From Flavobacterium lutivivi (GTDB lineage Bacteria > Bacteroidota > Bacteroidia > Flavobacteriales > Flavobacteriaceae), in assembly GCF_014642275.1 (NCBI RefSeq), contig NZ_BMIM01000009.1:1-64000 (forward strand): a DNA stretch of 64,000 nucleotides, given 5' to 3'. How positions within the stretch are numbered: position 1 is the first letter of the stretch; each line of letters opens with the position of its first letter. The notes beneath the pieces were generated by a model that worked only from the letters and a program-made list of their open reading frames with translations, made no database searches and was not told where the DNA came from. The position numbers were made by a program, and so were the translations under genes. Below are positions 50,888-59,849 of the stretch, one piece after another.

Positions 50888-51817
50888 TTATGCTTTTTGT
50901 GTTTTTAGGCTCGATTTAGTTTTTTCTAATTCTTTTCGAGCATCTTCCATTTCTTTTTTAGCTTTCTGCAATTCTTCTTTAGCTCTCTTCATTTCCTCTT
51001 TAGCATCTTCTATGTCCTTATCTTTTTTTGGAGCAGTTGTATCGCCACGAAAACGACTTCCTTCCATCATTTGGTTGAGTTGCTCTTGCATGCGCTGCAT
51101 TTGCTCTTTCAAATCGCTCATATGGTGTTCGTCAAAATTGAAGTTGAAGTTTTGATCATCATCAAAATGAAATTCTTCAATTCGATTGTCATTCAGGATT
51201 TTGTCAAGCTCTTCTTTACTGTAATCATCGCCACCTTCAACTACTTTGCCGTCTTCTATAACAAGTGGTTTTTTGTTGTCGTTTTTGATAATCATTTTTG
51301 ATTTTTTCTCTATAAATGACTTGCCGTTTGGTGGCATTCTAAATGCAAAAGCATTTCCTCCTAAACTGTCTTTTTTGAAATCAAAATCCAATTCTTTTAT
51401 GATGCGGTTATCTCCCAAACCATTGAACATAAATACATTGTCATCATCCGAATTTGGCTTACCAAAACCTACTTCGTCATCGAGTTTGTAAATAGAAATA
51501 GGACGGATTGGTTTCTTACCATCAAATTCGATCGTGCCTTTGTTTCCTTTTTTATCATCAAACTGAACTTTGAGAGCTACAATTTCGCCTTTGTCGTTTC
51601 TTTTCAGAGAGGAATAGGACACCACCACACCTTTGTCTGCCATTGCTTTGATATCGTCTTTCATTTCGCTTTCGGGAGTAGATTTGTTCCAGTTCATCAC
51701 GATACTTTCACTTTCTTTTGGAGTTTTCCATGTAAAAGACTTACTGCTGGTTTGAGCAAAACCAAAAGGAGCAACCATTAAGGCTAAGACTACTAATAGA
51801 ATTAACTTGTTTTTCAT
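50888..51817 (-). CDS. Secreted coiled-coil protein, paralogous to the extracytoplasmic domain of the adjacent M56 sensor
   Basis: 309 residues with a signal peptide (ending PFGFAQ). Residues about 48-110 contain YSSLKRNDKGEIVALKVQF and KPIRPISIYKL. They align with FSKIKRNADGEITEIHITM and TPIETIFLY in the M56 protein encoded next door, so they share a domain. The C-terminal 90 residues form a strongly heptad-patterned coiled coil (KEEMKRAKEELQKAKKEMED), again as in the M56 protein. It has its own TAAGTTTG box (51866-51873) and terminator. A role as co-sensor, decoy or protease substrate in the BlaI pathway is inferred from the shared domain and position. No named family beyond that. Confidence 0.75.
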   Translation of the reverse strand: MKNKLILLVVLALMVAPFGFAQTSSKSFTWKTPKESESIVMNWNKSTPESEMKDDIKAMADKGVVVSYSSLKRNDKGEIVALKVQFDDKKGNKGTIEFDGKKPIRPISIYKLDDEVGFGKPNSDDDNVFMFNGLGDNRIIKELDFDFKKDSLGGNAFAFRMPPNGKSFIEKKSKMIIKNDNKKPLVIEDGKVVEGGDDYSKEELDKILNDNRIEEFHFDDDQNFNFNFDEHHMSDLKEQMQRMQEQLNQMMEGSRFRGDTTAPKKDKDIEDAKEEMKRAKEELQKAKKEMEDARKELEKTKSSLKTQKA

Positions 51818-51928
51818 AATCTGTTAAATTTTAATATTTAATGAACTTGTTAATTATTTTCTGAACAAACTTATAAAGGTTACAAATTCGATGAGCATTG
51901 ATTTGCAAAAGTTTAACTTTTTAGAATG

Positions 51929-53596
51929 CTATGACTTGTTTTTTTCTTTCTGTCTTTTTTCAGCTACTCTTGCCTCAAGTTTTTTTACATAGATTTCCAT
52001 TTCTTTTTCAAACTTTTGCATCTTTTGTTCATAGAGTTCCATTTCTTTTTCGAATGGTTTCATTTGCTCGTCAACGTTTGCCATTTTTTCGGCATAAGCT
52101 TCCATCTGTGGTTCTAGAGCTTCCATTTTCTTTTCATATTCTTCCATTTTTCTCTCAAATACTTTCCATTCTTTCTCGTTGCTCATCGCTGAGCCAGTTG
52201 GAGGTGTTGGTGGCGTAGGCATATTGGGAAAAGGAGTAATATCTATAGAAATTACTGGCGCAACTGGTGCAACAGGCGCAACTGGAGGTGTTGGATAATC
52301 GGAGCTGTATTCATAAACATAAACTTCGTCTTCGTTGTCACCTTCGCTATCTTCTGGATAAAGATTGTCAGATGATTTCATGATGGATTGCGCAAGTTTA
52401 TTGTTGCTAATTTGCTTGATGCCAAAATCATAAGAACCATTTTCTAATCGATTGGTGTAGAGAAATATAGTTTCGATAGGTGTAGATTGGCTCAATCTGA
52501 ATTCTTTTTTATTACCATCAGCAGCTTTCATCGTGATGTGAATTTCGGTAATTTCTCCATCAGCATTACGTTTAATTTTTGAAAAATCGGTAGTAATTTT
52601 TTCTTTTTTGAAAATGTTTTTCAAACCCTTCAAACTTTTGTCGGTTTCTTTAGCATCAAAGGTTACTGCATTTCCTTCTTGTGTTTCAGAAACAGTGTTG
52701 TGAGTGGTTTTCTTTTCCTGAGCAATTGTTTCTATTTGAAACAATACTACAAACCCAATTAGCGCTGGAATAATGAGTGCATACTTCAATGAGTTTCTTT
52801 TGTGTGATTGATTTTTGTTTAACATAACGATTCGTTTTTTGATTAATGATTGATAAAATTGATTGGTAATTGATATACTGTTTTGATGCGTAACGACTTT
52901 CAATAAGGCACGCTGATATTCTTTTTTGTCTTCTATTTGCGACATGGCTTTTTTATCGGCTATATATTCAAGATTTTGAATAATAGCTTTTTTATACAGC
53001 CACATAAAGGGATTAAACCAAAATAGAATGCAAAACACTCGAGCTAATAAAACATCGATAGTGTGTTTTTCTTTGCAGTGTATTTCTTCGTGAAGCAATA
53101 TGCTGTTCAACTCTTCTTTATTGTAGAGTGTAGAGTTGAAAACGATGTATTCAAAAAATGAAAATGGTGCAATATTTTTGTTTAAATCAACTAGTTTAAA
53201 GTTTTCTTTTACAATAATTTGCTGTTTTCGAAGCATTTGATATAATGATACAATACTAATTATAATTTTTACAATTAAAATAATTGCAACGATGATGTAA
53301 CCTACCCAAACAAAATGCATCCAATCAAATGCTTCAACAGCGGAAATTTCTTTTGATATATAATTTTTTGGAGATGTATAATTTGCCAAATGATTAATAG
53401 CGACTTTTGGCGTTTCTATATAAACTATTTTTTTTATGGTAACCAAAGGCAATAGGAGCGAAGCAAATAATCCTGAAAGCAAGAACCATCTATTAGTATT
53501 GAAGAATGTTTCTTTTTGAATCAAAAATTGATAGGCCAAATAGAACATTGCTAACAATCCTGATGATTTTATTAAGTAGATAAAAAACTGTTCCAT
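51929..53596 (-). CDS. M56-family (BlaR1/MecR1-like) membrane metalloprotease sensor
   Basis: 555 residues. Membrane helices lie at about 5-25, 37-53, 95-120 and 270-290. Zinc protease motif HEEIH at 169-173 has a downstream ligand Glu210 in NLEYIADKKAM, facing the cytoplasm as in BlaR1. The extracytoplasmic part (about 290-555) lacks a penicillin-binding domain. Instead it has a 65-residue domain also present in the neighbouring secreted protein, a Pro-rich linker, and a coiled coil (EKEMELYEQKMQKFEKEME). On signal, such proteins cleave the BlaI-type repressor encoded 1 base upstream. The inducer is unlikely to be a beta-lactam. Confidence 0.88.
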   Translation of the reverse strand: MEQFFIYLIKSSGLLAMFYLAYQFLIQKETFFNTNRWFLLSGLFASLLLPLVTIKKIVYIETPKVAINHLANYTSPKNYISKEISAVEAFDWMHFVWVGYIIVAIILIVKIIISIVSLYQMLRKQQIIVKENFKLVDLNKNIAPFSFFEYIVFNSTLYNKEELNSILLHEEIHCKEKHTIDVLLARVFCILFWFNPFMWLYKKAIIQNLEYIADKKAMSQIEDKKEYQRALLKVVTHQNSISITNQFYQSLIKKRIVMLNKNQSHKRNSLKYALIIPALIGFVVLFQIETIAQEKKTTHNTVSETQEGNAVTFDAKETDKSLKGLKNIFKKEKITTDFSKIKRNADGEITEIHITMKAADGNKKEFRLSQSTPIETIFLYTNRLENGSYDFGIKQISNNKLAQSIMKSSDNLYPEDSEGDNEDEVYVYEYSSDYPTPPVAPVAPVAPVISIDITPFPNMPTPPTPPTGSAMSNEKEWKVFERKMEEYEKKMEALEPQMEAYAEKMANVDEQMKPFEKEMELYEQKMQKFEKEMEIYVKKLEARVAEKRQKEKNKS

Positions 53597-53597
53597 A

Positions 53598-53957
53598 TTA
53601 TTCCTTTTTTTCTATTAACTCTAATATTTCTCTTAATTCTTTGGCAGAGATTTTTTCTTCTTCAGCAAAAAATGAAACCATATTTTTATAGGAATTGTTG
53701 AAATAGTTTTCAATTGCATTTGTCATGAATTCCTTTCTATAATCTTCCTTAGCAATAATCGGGTAATACTGATGTGTATTTCCATAGGCGTTGTGAGCAA
53801 CATAACCTTTTTCTTCGAGGTTTCTTATTATAGTTGAAAGAGTGTTGTAATGTGGCTGATCTTCTTTTATTTCTGCCAAGACATCTTTTACAAAAGCTTT
53901 CTCTAGCTTCCATAAAATATGCATGATTTCTTCTTCTTTATTCGTTAATTTTTGCAT
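53598..53957 (-). CDS. BlaI/MecI-family transcriptional repressor
   Basis: 119 residues from MQKLTNKEEEIMHILWKLEK. The winged helix (LTNKEEEIMHILW, HYNTLSTIIRNLEEKGYVAHN) and the C-terminal dimerisation/cleavage part are full length for BlaI. ATGs at 53963 and 53978 are also in frame, but 53978 lies inside the -7 box and cannot be transcribed. 53957 or 53963 is real. It overlaps almost directly with the M56 gene, forming a repressor-protease operon. It probably represses its own promoter at the palindrome 54005-54020. Confidence 0.88.
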   Translation of the reverse strand: MQKLTNKEEEIMHILWKLEKAFVKDVLAEIKEDQPHYNTLSTIIRNLEEKGYVAHNAYGNTHQYYPIIAKEDYRKEFMTNAIENYFNNSYKNMVSFFAEEEKISAKELREILELIEKKE

Positions 53958-53975
53958 ATTCATAAATTTATATGT

Positions 53976-54020
53976 CAAACTTAAAACTATTTTTTTAGTT
54001 ACACAACTATAAATATAGTT
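53976..54020 (-). promoter_or_regulatory. BlaI-type promoter and operator
   Basis: TTG (54006-54004), 20 bases, TAAGTTTG (53983-53976) on the minus strand. The palindrome AACTATAAATATAGTT (54005-54020) covers the -33 element, and further AACTA/TAGTT words flank it. The overlap fits autorepression by the BlaI-like protein. Confidence 0.7.
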
Positions 54021-54115
54021 ATTTAACTAAATTTTAAGTTTTGATTTCAGTAAGAGCCATTTTATAAGAAATTAAGATTTAAAATATTTTTATATTTTTG
54101 TTGAAAGTGGAGTTT

Positions 54116-54811
54116 ATGAAGGAACTAAATTGCATAATTGTAGATGATGACGAAATAGATAGACTTTCTATTATTAGTTATGTAAAGAAATATCGTCAAT
54201 TCATAATTAAAGGCGTTTATGAAAATGCAAATGAAATAGCTCCAACTGATTTGAATGATATACAAGTTGCATTTTTAGATATTGATATGCCAGAAATATC
54301 TGGATTAGAATTTAGAAAAAAATATAATAATATACCAGTTTGCATATTTATTACGGCACATCCTGAACATGCCGCAGAGAGTTTTGAATTAGATACGTTA
54401 GATTTTATTGTAAAACCAGTTAAGAATGATAGATTTCAAAGAACTGTCAGTAGAATTGATGAGTTTTTTGAAGTAAAAGATAAAGCGGCGTTGTTTGAAA
54501 AATCTATTGGTGGTGATACTATATACATCAAAGAAGGACATGAACAAACAAAAATAAAACTTCAAGATATCTTGTATTTAGAAGCTTTGAAGGATTACAC
54601 TTTATTGGTAACCAATAAAAAAAGACATTGTGTATTGTCAAATCTTGGAACGCTACTCAAAGAAAATCATTTCAAATCATTTGTTAGAGTTCATAGGAGT
54701 TTTGCCGTTCAGAAAAACTATATCAATAAAATTCTTCCTAATGAGTTGATAATAAATGAAAATCATGTAATCCCAATTGGTAGAAGTTATAAGGAGAATA
54801 TTATTTTGTGA
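54116..54811 (+). CDS. Orphan LytTR response regulator
   Basis: 231 residues from ATG 54116 (MKELNCIIVDDDEIDRLSI). An in-frame ATG at 54098 falls on the -7 box TATTTTTG (54093-54100) and is rejected. The receiver domain has Asp55 in VAFLDIDMPEISG. The LytTR domain starts about residue 130 (IYIKEGHEQTKIKLQDILYLEA) and contains FVRVHRSFAVQKNYIN. No histidine kinase gene is adjacent. The partner is probably elsewhere. The neighbours (BlaI operon, MFS) give no clear target. Confidence 0.88.
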   Translation: MKELNCIIVDDDEIDRLSIISYVKKYRQFIIKGVYENANEIAPTDLNDIQVAFLDIDMPEISGLEFRKKYNNIPVCIFITAHPEHAAESFELDTLDFIVKPVKNDRFQRTVSRIDEFFEVKDKAALFEKSIGGDTIYIKEGHEQTKIKLQDILYLEALKDYTLLVTNKKRHCVLSNLGTLLKENHFKSFVRVHRSFAVQKNYINKILPNELIINENHVIPIGRSYKENIIL

Positions 54812-54849
54812 TTATAAACCTTATAAGTTTAGAATACTTGATTTTAGAT

Positions 54850-56076
54850 TTAGTATTTAGCAGAGCTTTTTTCAATAGCTATTAAGCTGATTACCCAATA
54901 CCCCAACGCAGTTCCTATTAAACCAAGTGTTCCCATAAACAACCAGTTTGATTGATATCCGAACCAATCAATAACAGCCATTCCCATCTTAGCACTAAGA
55001 ATATGAGCCAAACTGTAACTCATTGTAAAGATTGCCATGTATCTACCTTCATGGCCTTTTGGAGCTCTACTAATTGCAAATGAGTTTGAGAAAGGAAAAG
55101 CAAACATTTCTGCAAAAGACATGATGATCATCATTATGATTAACACACCAGACCAAAAATTTATAAGTAATAGAAACAAGCTGATAGCCATTAGCAAACA
55201 ACCCCAAGTTACAATTTTTACTTTATTAATTTTCTTCCGCTCCACATAGCCAACAATTGGCATTTCTAGAAAAAATATAATCAACCCGTTCATTGTCAAC
55301 AATAAACCTGTTTGAAATTCAGTCAAATCAAACTGCTCTTTATGGTAGAGTGGAATTGTGGTAAACAATTGAAAAAATAGTATGCCTGTAATGGTACAAG
55401 TCAATAAAAATATCCAAAAAGGCTTGTCTTTGAATACTGATTCTCTTTGCTCTTCTTGCAAATGAAAATCAGGACTTTTCTCTTTTTTCTTCTCTTTTAC
55501 AAATATCCAAAATATCAAAATAGCGATAATACAAGTAGCACCATCAACCCAAAACAATCCTTGATAACCAATCCCCATAATAATCAATCCGCCCAGAGCT
55601 GGTCCAGCTGCAAATCCAAGGTTGATAGCCAATCTCACCAGTGTTAAAGCTCTTGTTCTGTTTTCGGGTTTTGCATAGACACTTAACGAAACGAACATAG
55701 CAGGTCTAAACATATCGGCTATTACCATAATGCCAAAAATGCTAAAACACAACGCATAATATGACGTAATATATTGTAAAACAAAAAAGGCTAATCCGCT
55801 AGCAAAAAGACTGAAAATCATGATTTTATAAAAGCCAATTTTATCTGATAGTTTTCCGCCAAGCCATGAACCCAGCATAGAACCTACTCCAAACCAAACC
55901 ATTATCCAACCGACTTGACTGTAGCTAAAACCTAAATCTTCTTTAAGATATTTCGATAGAAATGGCAAAACCATAGTTCCAGCTCTATTGATGAAAGTAA
56001 CAAGGGTAAGTATCCACACTTCACGACGGAAACCTTTGAAATTACTGATATATCGCTGAAAAGCTTTTTGAAGCAT
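54850..56076 (-). CDS. MFS transporter
   Basis: 408 residues and 12 predicted membrane helices. Landmarks: INRAGTMVLPFLSKYL (helix 1), GSWLGGKLSDKIGFYKIM (the DxxG-type loop between helices 2 and 3), RLAINLGFAAGPALGGLI (helix 5), and RAPKGHEGRYMAIFTMSYSLAH. This matches the drug:H+/YfkF-like branch of the major facilitator superfamily in Bacteroidota. Substrate unknown. The longer in-frame start at 56097 lies inside the -7 box TACATTTG (56095-56102) and is rejected in favour of ATG 56076. Divergent from the TatD gene. Confidence 0.88.
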   Translation of the reverse strand: MLQKAFQRYISNFKGFRREVWILTLVTFINRAGTMVLPFLSKYLKEDLGFSYSQVGWIMVWFGVGSMLGSWLGGKLSDKIGFYKIMIFSLFASGLAFFVLQYITSYYALCFSIFGIMVIADMFRPAMFVSLSVYAKPENRTRALTLVRLAINLGFAAGPALGGLIIMGIGYQGLFWVDGATCIIAILIFWIFVKEKKKEKSPDFHLQEEQRESVFKDKPFWIFLLTCTITGILFFQLFTTIPLYHKEQFDLTEFQTGLLLTMNGLIIFFLEMPIVGYVERKKINKVKIVTWGCLLMAISLFLLLINFWSGVLIIMMIIMSFAEMFAFPFSNSFAISRAPKGHEGRYMAIFTMSYSLAHILSAKMGMAVIDWFGYQSNWLFMGTLGLIGTALGYWVISLIAIEKSSAKY

Positions 56077-56147
56077 GATGGATGATTGAGCTTGCAAATG
56101 TACAAAACAATGTTTCTATAAGTTTGGTATTACATTACTTTTTGAAG

Positions 56148-56155
56148 TACTTTTG
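56148..56155 (+). promoter_or_regulatory. -7 box of the TatD-TcdA operon, leaderless
   Basis: TACTTTTG, followed three bases later by the ATG of the TatD gene. Transcription from this box would start at or next to the ATG. Confidence 0.55.
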
Positions 56156-56158
56156 CGC

Positions 56159-56806
56159 ATGCTTTTCTATAATTTACATACGCATCATTCAGTCAACAAC
56201 GACAGCATAGTTGAATTGGTTAATCAATATCCTTGGGAATTTAAGGGAAACGTTAAAATTTTTTCGATAGGCATTCATCCTTGGCATATTGACGAGAAAC
56301 GAATAGAAAGTGACTTGAAAATAATAGACGAAAAACTATATTTGGATAACTGCTTGGCGTTGGGTGAATGTGGATTGGACAAAAGAATTGAGATAGATAT
56401 TGAATTGCAGAAATTGGTTTTTGAAAAACAAATTGCTTTAGCAGAGAAACATCAAAAGCCTTTAGTGTTACACTTGGTGGCGGCTTTTCAGGAACTTATA
56501 GAAATTAAAAACAAAAGGAATATTACCGTTCCTATTGTCATACATGGATTTTCTAAAAGTGAACAGCTTGCAAAGCAACTGATAGATAATGGGTTTTACC
56601 TTTCTTTTGGAAAATATCTATTGCGAAATCCTGAGCTGGAAACGGTTTTCAAATCGATACCAGATGATAAATTTTTACTGGAAACAGACATGATTGAAGA
56701 ATCAATAGAACAGGTTTACAGCAAAGCGGCTGCGTGTAAAAACACTACTTTAGAAAAAATACAGCAACAGGTAGAAAAAAATTGGAAAACAATATTTGGC
56801 AAATAA
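56159..56806 (+). CDS. TatD-family metal-dependent hydrolase (short form)
   Basis: 215 residues from ATG 56159 (MLFYNLHTHHSVNN). Metal-binding HTHH near the N-terminus, GIHPWH, GECGLDK, LHLV, and the late LLETDM match the TatD DNase-like amidohydrolase family, though shorter than E. coli TatD (about 260). Such short TatD proteins lie next to TcdA in Bacteroidota. The in-frame TTG at 56153 belongs to the -7 box, so the transcript is likely leaderless. Probable cytoplasmic nuclease or hydrolase; substrate not certain. Confidence 0.85.
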   Translation: MLFYNLHTHHSVNNDSIVELVNQYPWEFKGNVKIFSIGIHPWHIDEKRIESDLKIIDEKLYLDNCLALGECGLDKRIEIDIELQKLVFEKQIALAEKHQKPLVLHLVAAFQELIEIKNKRNITVPIVIHGFSKSEQLAKQLIDNGFYLSFGKYLLRNPELETVFKSIPDDKFLLETDMIEESIEQVYSKAAACKNTTLEKIQQQVEKNWKTIFGK

Positions 56807-56825
56807 AATTTAAAATTATTCAAAG

Positions 56826-57542
56826 ATGGCTAAGTGGCAAGAAAGAGCAGAATTGCTATTCAAAAAAGAAGGATTAAATAATTTAAAACAAGCAAATGTA
56901 TTGGTTGTAGGTCTTGGTGGCGTTGGTTCTTTTGCCGCTGAATTTTTAGCTCGTGCAGGAGTTGGAAAAATGACTATCGTTGATGGTGATGTGGTAGATA
57001 TAACCAACATCAACAGACAATTGCCAGCATTGCATTCTACTGTTGGTTTACCAAAAGTTGACCTCATGGCACAAAGGCTAAAAGACATTAACCCAGAACT
57101 TGAACTTACACCAATAAAAGAATTTTTATCTCCCGAAAGAGCATTTGAATTGGTTACCAAAGATTTCGATTATGTTTTGGATTGTATAGATAGCGTAACG
57201 CCAAAGCTCAATTTGATTATTGCTGCCAAAAGAAAAGGTGTCAAAGTCATAAGTAATATGGGAGCAGGAGGAAAGTATGAAGCTTCAAAAGTTAAAGTAA
57301 CAGATATTAGAAAAACAGATTATTGTCCGCTTGCAAAAGTGGTTAGAAAACGACTGAAAAAAGAAGGAATTTCTAGTGGTGTAAAAGTGGTTTATTCCTC
57401 TGAACGTCCAGACGAAAGCAGTGTTAAAATGACTGATGGAACCAATTTTAAAAAATCATTTTATGGTACAAACAGTTGGATGCCATGTCTATTCGGACTT
57501 CATGCTGCGGAAACAGTGGTGAAATATTTGATTAAAAAGTGA
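56826..57542 (+). CDS. tcdA: tRNA threonylcarbamoyladenosine dehydratase (ThiF/E1-like)
   Basis: 238 residues. It has the ATP-binding GxGGxG in VLVVGLGGVGSFAAEFLARAG, the DGDVVDITNINRQ motif of E1-like adenylating enzymes, VLDCIDSV, and the late MPCLFGLHAAE cysteine. It is predicted to cyclise N6-threonylcarbamoyladenosine at position 37 of ANN-decoding tRNAs to ct6A, using ATP. It follows the TatD gene at 19 bases, probably as an operon. Length is slightly less than E. coli TcdA. Confidence 0.92.
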   Translation: MAKWQERAELLFKKEGLNNLKQANVLVVGLGGVGSFAAEFLARAGVGKMTIVDGDVVDITNINRQLPALHSTVGLPKVDLMAQRLKDINPELELTPIKEFLSPERAFELVTKDFDYVLDCIDSVTPKLNLIIAAKRKGVKVISNMGAGGKYEASKVKVTDIRKTDYCPLAKVVRKRLKKEGISSGVKVVYSSERPDESSVKMTDGTNFKKSFYGTNSWMPCLFGLHAAETVVKYLIKK

Positions 57543-57728
57543 TTAGTGAAGAGTTATGAGTTATGAGTGATTAGTTATGAGTGAAAAGAAATCATAAATT
57601 ACGAATTACGAATTACAAATTTTCAAATTACCAAATTACCGAATTACCAAATCAACAAATACGAGTGAAGAGTGATTAGTTTCAACCATCAACTACCAAC
57701 CAACAACCAACAACCGACAACTGAAAAA
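57541..57728. repeat. Array of word-like simple repeats
   Basis: 188 bases of near-tandem words: GAGTTATGAGTTATGAGTGA, ATTACGAATTACGAATTACA, AATTACCAAATTACCGAATT, and CAACCAACAACCAACAACCG. The same ATTACGAATT word borders the four-helix-bundle gene at 26.7-27.1 kb. It spans from the tcdA stop codon to two bases before the HAD gene, so it must lie in that gene's 5' leader or promoter. Confidence 0.8.
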
Positions 57729-57729
57729 A

Positions 57730-58383
57730 ATGATACAAACCGTAATATTCGACATGGATGGTGTAATTGTGGATACAGAACCAGTTCATCATTATGCCTA
57801 CAACCAACATTTTAAACAATTAAACATCGAGGTTTCTGCTGATATGTATGCTGCATTCACAGGAAAATCAACAAAGAATATTTATACACAACTAAAAGAA
57901 ACTTTTGACCTAAAAGAAGATGTGCAAACACTAGTAGAAGCTAAAAGAAAACTCTTCAACGAGGCTTTTGACAGTAAAAAAGATTTGTATTTACTCGATG
58001 GTGTAGAGGAATTAATAAAAGATTTATACAACAATGGTATGCAGTTGGTTGTGGCTTCTTCATCGGCTAATGAAACGATTAATAAAGTTTTTAAACGTTT
58101 CGATTTAGATAAATATTTCAAACACAAAGTTTCTGGTGAAGATTTTCCAAAATCAAAACCCGATCCAGCTATATTTCTTCAAGCAGCAAAAATCGCTCAA
58201 ACATCTACTGAAAACTGTATTATCATAGAAGACAGCACCAATGGTATCAAAGGAGCCAATGCTGCCGGCATTTTTTGTATTGGCTACAAAAGTTTCCATT
58301 CAAAAGGACAAGATTACACAACTGCCAATATGGTGATAAGCAGTTTTGACGAGTTGAGTTTTGAGAAAATAATAAAGTTGTAA
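57730..58383 (+). CDS. HAD-superfamily phosphatase, beta-phosphoglucomutase-like
   Basis: 217 residues. Motif I is FDMDGVIVDTEP (nucleophile Asp8 and acid/base Asp10). Motif II is VVASSSANETINK. Motif III is FPKSKPDPAIFLQAAK, and motif IV is IIEDSTNGIKGANAAG. The cap domain (about 17-85) is the helical C1 type of beta-phosphoglucomutase and phosphoglycolate phosphatase. Predicted cytoplasmic sugar-phosphate phosphatase or mutase; substrate unknown. The repeat array stands immediately before the start codon. The stop codon abuts the convergent cryptochrome gene. Confidence 0.87.
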   Translation: MIQTVIFDMDGVIVDTEPVHHYAYNQHFKQLNIEVSADMYAAFTGKSTKNIYTQLKETFDLKEDVQTLVEAKRKLFNEAFDSKKDLYLLDGVEELIKDLYNNGMQLVVASSSANETINKVFKRFDLDKYFKHKVSGEDFPKSKPDPAIFLQAAKIAQTSTENCIIIEDSTNGIKGANAAGIFCIGYKSFHSKGQDYTTANMVISSFDELSFEKIIKL

Positions 58384-59838
58384 TTATTCCCTATCGGGAA
58401 GCGTATGTTTTTTTAATACTCTTTTACTATCGGTTTTAACTTCTTCTTTTTTCCGCATAGTCCAAAAGAAATCAGATGAGAATTTTCGAGCAGCTTCAAG
58501 ATTTACAATTGGTAATGGATAACTGGAACCCATTTCAAAATGATATAACATTTGTTCAATTGGGGTTAACTTCCATGGTTCATGAACAAATGGAGCTGGA
58601 ATATTAGCAAGTTCTGGAACCCACTTTTTAATGAAATCACCATCGGGATCGTGTTCATAGGAGTTTTTTACAGGATTGTAAACCCTCAAAGTATTTACAC
58701 CAGTAACACCAGCTTGCATCTGAATTTGTGGATAATGGATACCAGGTTCAAAATCCAAGAATTGTTGAGCCAAATGAGCGCTACAGTTTTGCCAAGGTTG
58801 GAACAAATGATGCGTGTAAAAAGAAACAACCAAAGCACGCATTCTAAAATTCAAATACCCAGTTGAATTCAAACAACGCATACAAGCATCTACCAATGGA
58901 ACACCAGTGTTTCCGGTTGCCCAAGCATTGTGGTAATTAGTATTTACGGTTTGATTGAGTTGTCTATATCCTTTGTTAACGGCTACAAACTCCATTTCGC
59001 TTTCCATTTCAAATTTTTGAATAAAATGTGCTTGCCAACGTAGTCTAGAAGCAAAATTAGAAATGTCTCTTTTGAATTTTCCTTTGTCGGAAACCGCTTT
59101 TGCCGATTGATACACTTGCCTTACCGATAGATTTCCCCAAGCGATATATGGTGATAAGCGACTACAGCCTTTTCGCGCCAAACTAGGTTTGGATATATGT
59201 TTACTGTAATTTCCAACTCTTTCGTCTAAAAAAGTTTTTAAATATTTCAACGCATAGTTAGTTCCTCCTTTTTGAAAAGGTGTATCAAAATCTGTTTTTA
59301 AACTCGGAATGGTGAAATGTTTTTCAATAGTTTCTAATTCTCTGTATTTTAATAGATTTCGCTCGTTTTTTGGAAAACTGAAACAAGGTTTCTCCATAAA
59401 GTCATACCAATCTTCTTTCCAAGTTTGTCTGTTCTTCAATCCTCTAATCACTCCATTTGTAATGTATTCGTTCCAAATGATGTTATTTTCTTTGAAAAAA
59501 TCAGCAACTTTTTTATCTCTATCATAGGTTAATTTTATACCAGTTTCTTGATGTGAAAATACTTGACGAATAGGTAACAAATTGGTTAGTTTTTTAAATA
59601 TTTCTAGCGCTTCACCTTCAACAATCAAAATTTGTGCATGAAGCACAGAAAGTTCTTTTTGCAAACATTCAAGCGATTGTTTTATAAAATCAAAATGCCT
59701 TTTAGAATAATGAATATCTTTCTTCAATGATGGTTCAAAAATGTAGAGCAAGATAACCTTTTCATTACCTTCAAGAGCTCTATATAACGCTTCGTTATCG
59801 GCTAGACGTAAATCTCTTTTGAACCAAACGATTTTCAT
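58384..59838 (-). CDS. Cryptochrome/photolyase-family protein, divergent type
   Basis: 484 residues. The N-terminal DNA photolyase domain opens with [22 protein letters not shown]. The C-terminal FAD domain has [18 protein letters not shown] and [26 protein letters not shown]. In place of the [10 protein letters not shown] stretch of classical photolyases it has [20 protein letters not shown] and [20 protein letters not shown]. That marks a separate bacterial cryptochrome-like clade. It could be a (6-4)/CPD repair enzyme or a photoreceptor. It lies 11 bases after the classical photolyase gene as the last gene of the operon. Confidence 0.87.
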   Translation of the reverse strand: MKIVWFKRDLRLADNEALYRALEGNEKVILLYIFEPSLKKDIHYSKRHFDFIKQSLECLQKELSVLHAQILIVEGEALEIFKKLTNLLPIRQVFSHQETGIKLTYDRDKKVADFFKENNIIWNEYITNGVIRGLKNRQTWKEDWYDFMEKPCFSFPKNERNLLKYRELETIEKHFTIPSLKTDFDTPFQKGGTNYALKYLKTFLDERVGNYSKHISKPSLARKGCSRLSPYIAWGNLSVRQVYQSAKAVSDKGKFKRDISNFASRLRWQAHFIQKFEMESEMEFVAVNKGYRQLNQTVNTNYHNAWATGNTGVPLVDACMRCLNSTGYLNFRMRALVVSFYTHHLFQPWQNCSAHLAQQFLDFEPGIHYPQIQMQAGVTGVNTLRVYNPVKNSYEHDPDGDFIKKWVPELANIPAPFVHEPWKLTPIEQMLYHFEMGSSYPLPIVNLEAARKFSSDFFWTMRKKEEVKTDSKRVLKKHTLPDRE

Positions 59839-59849
59839 AAATGCTATTT

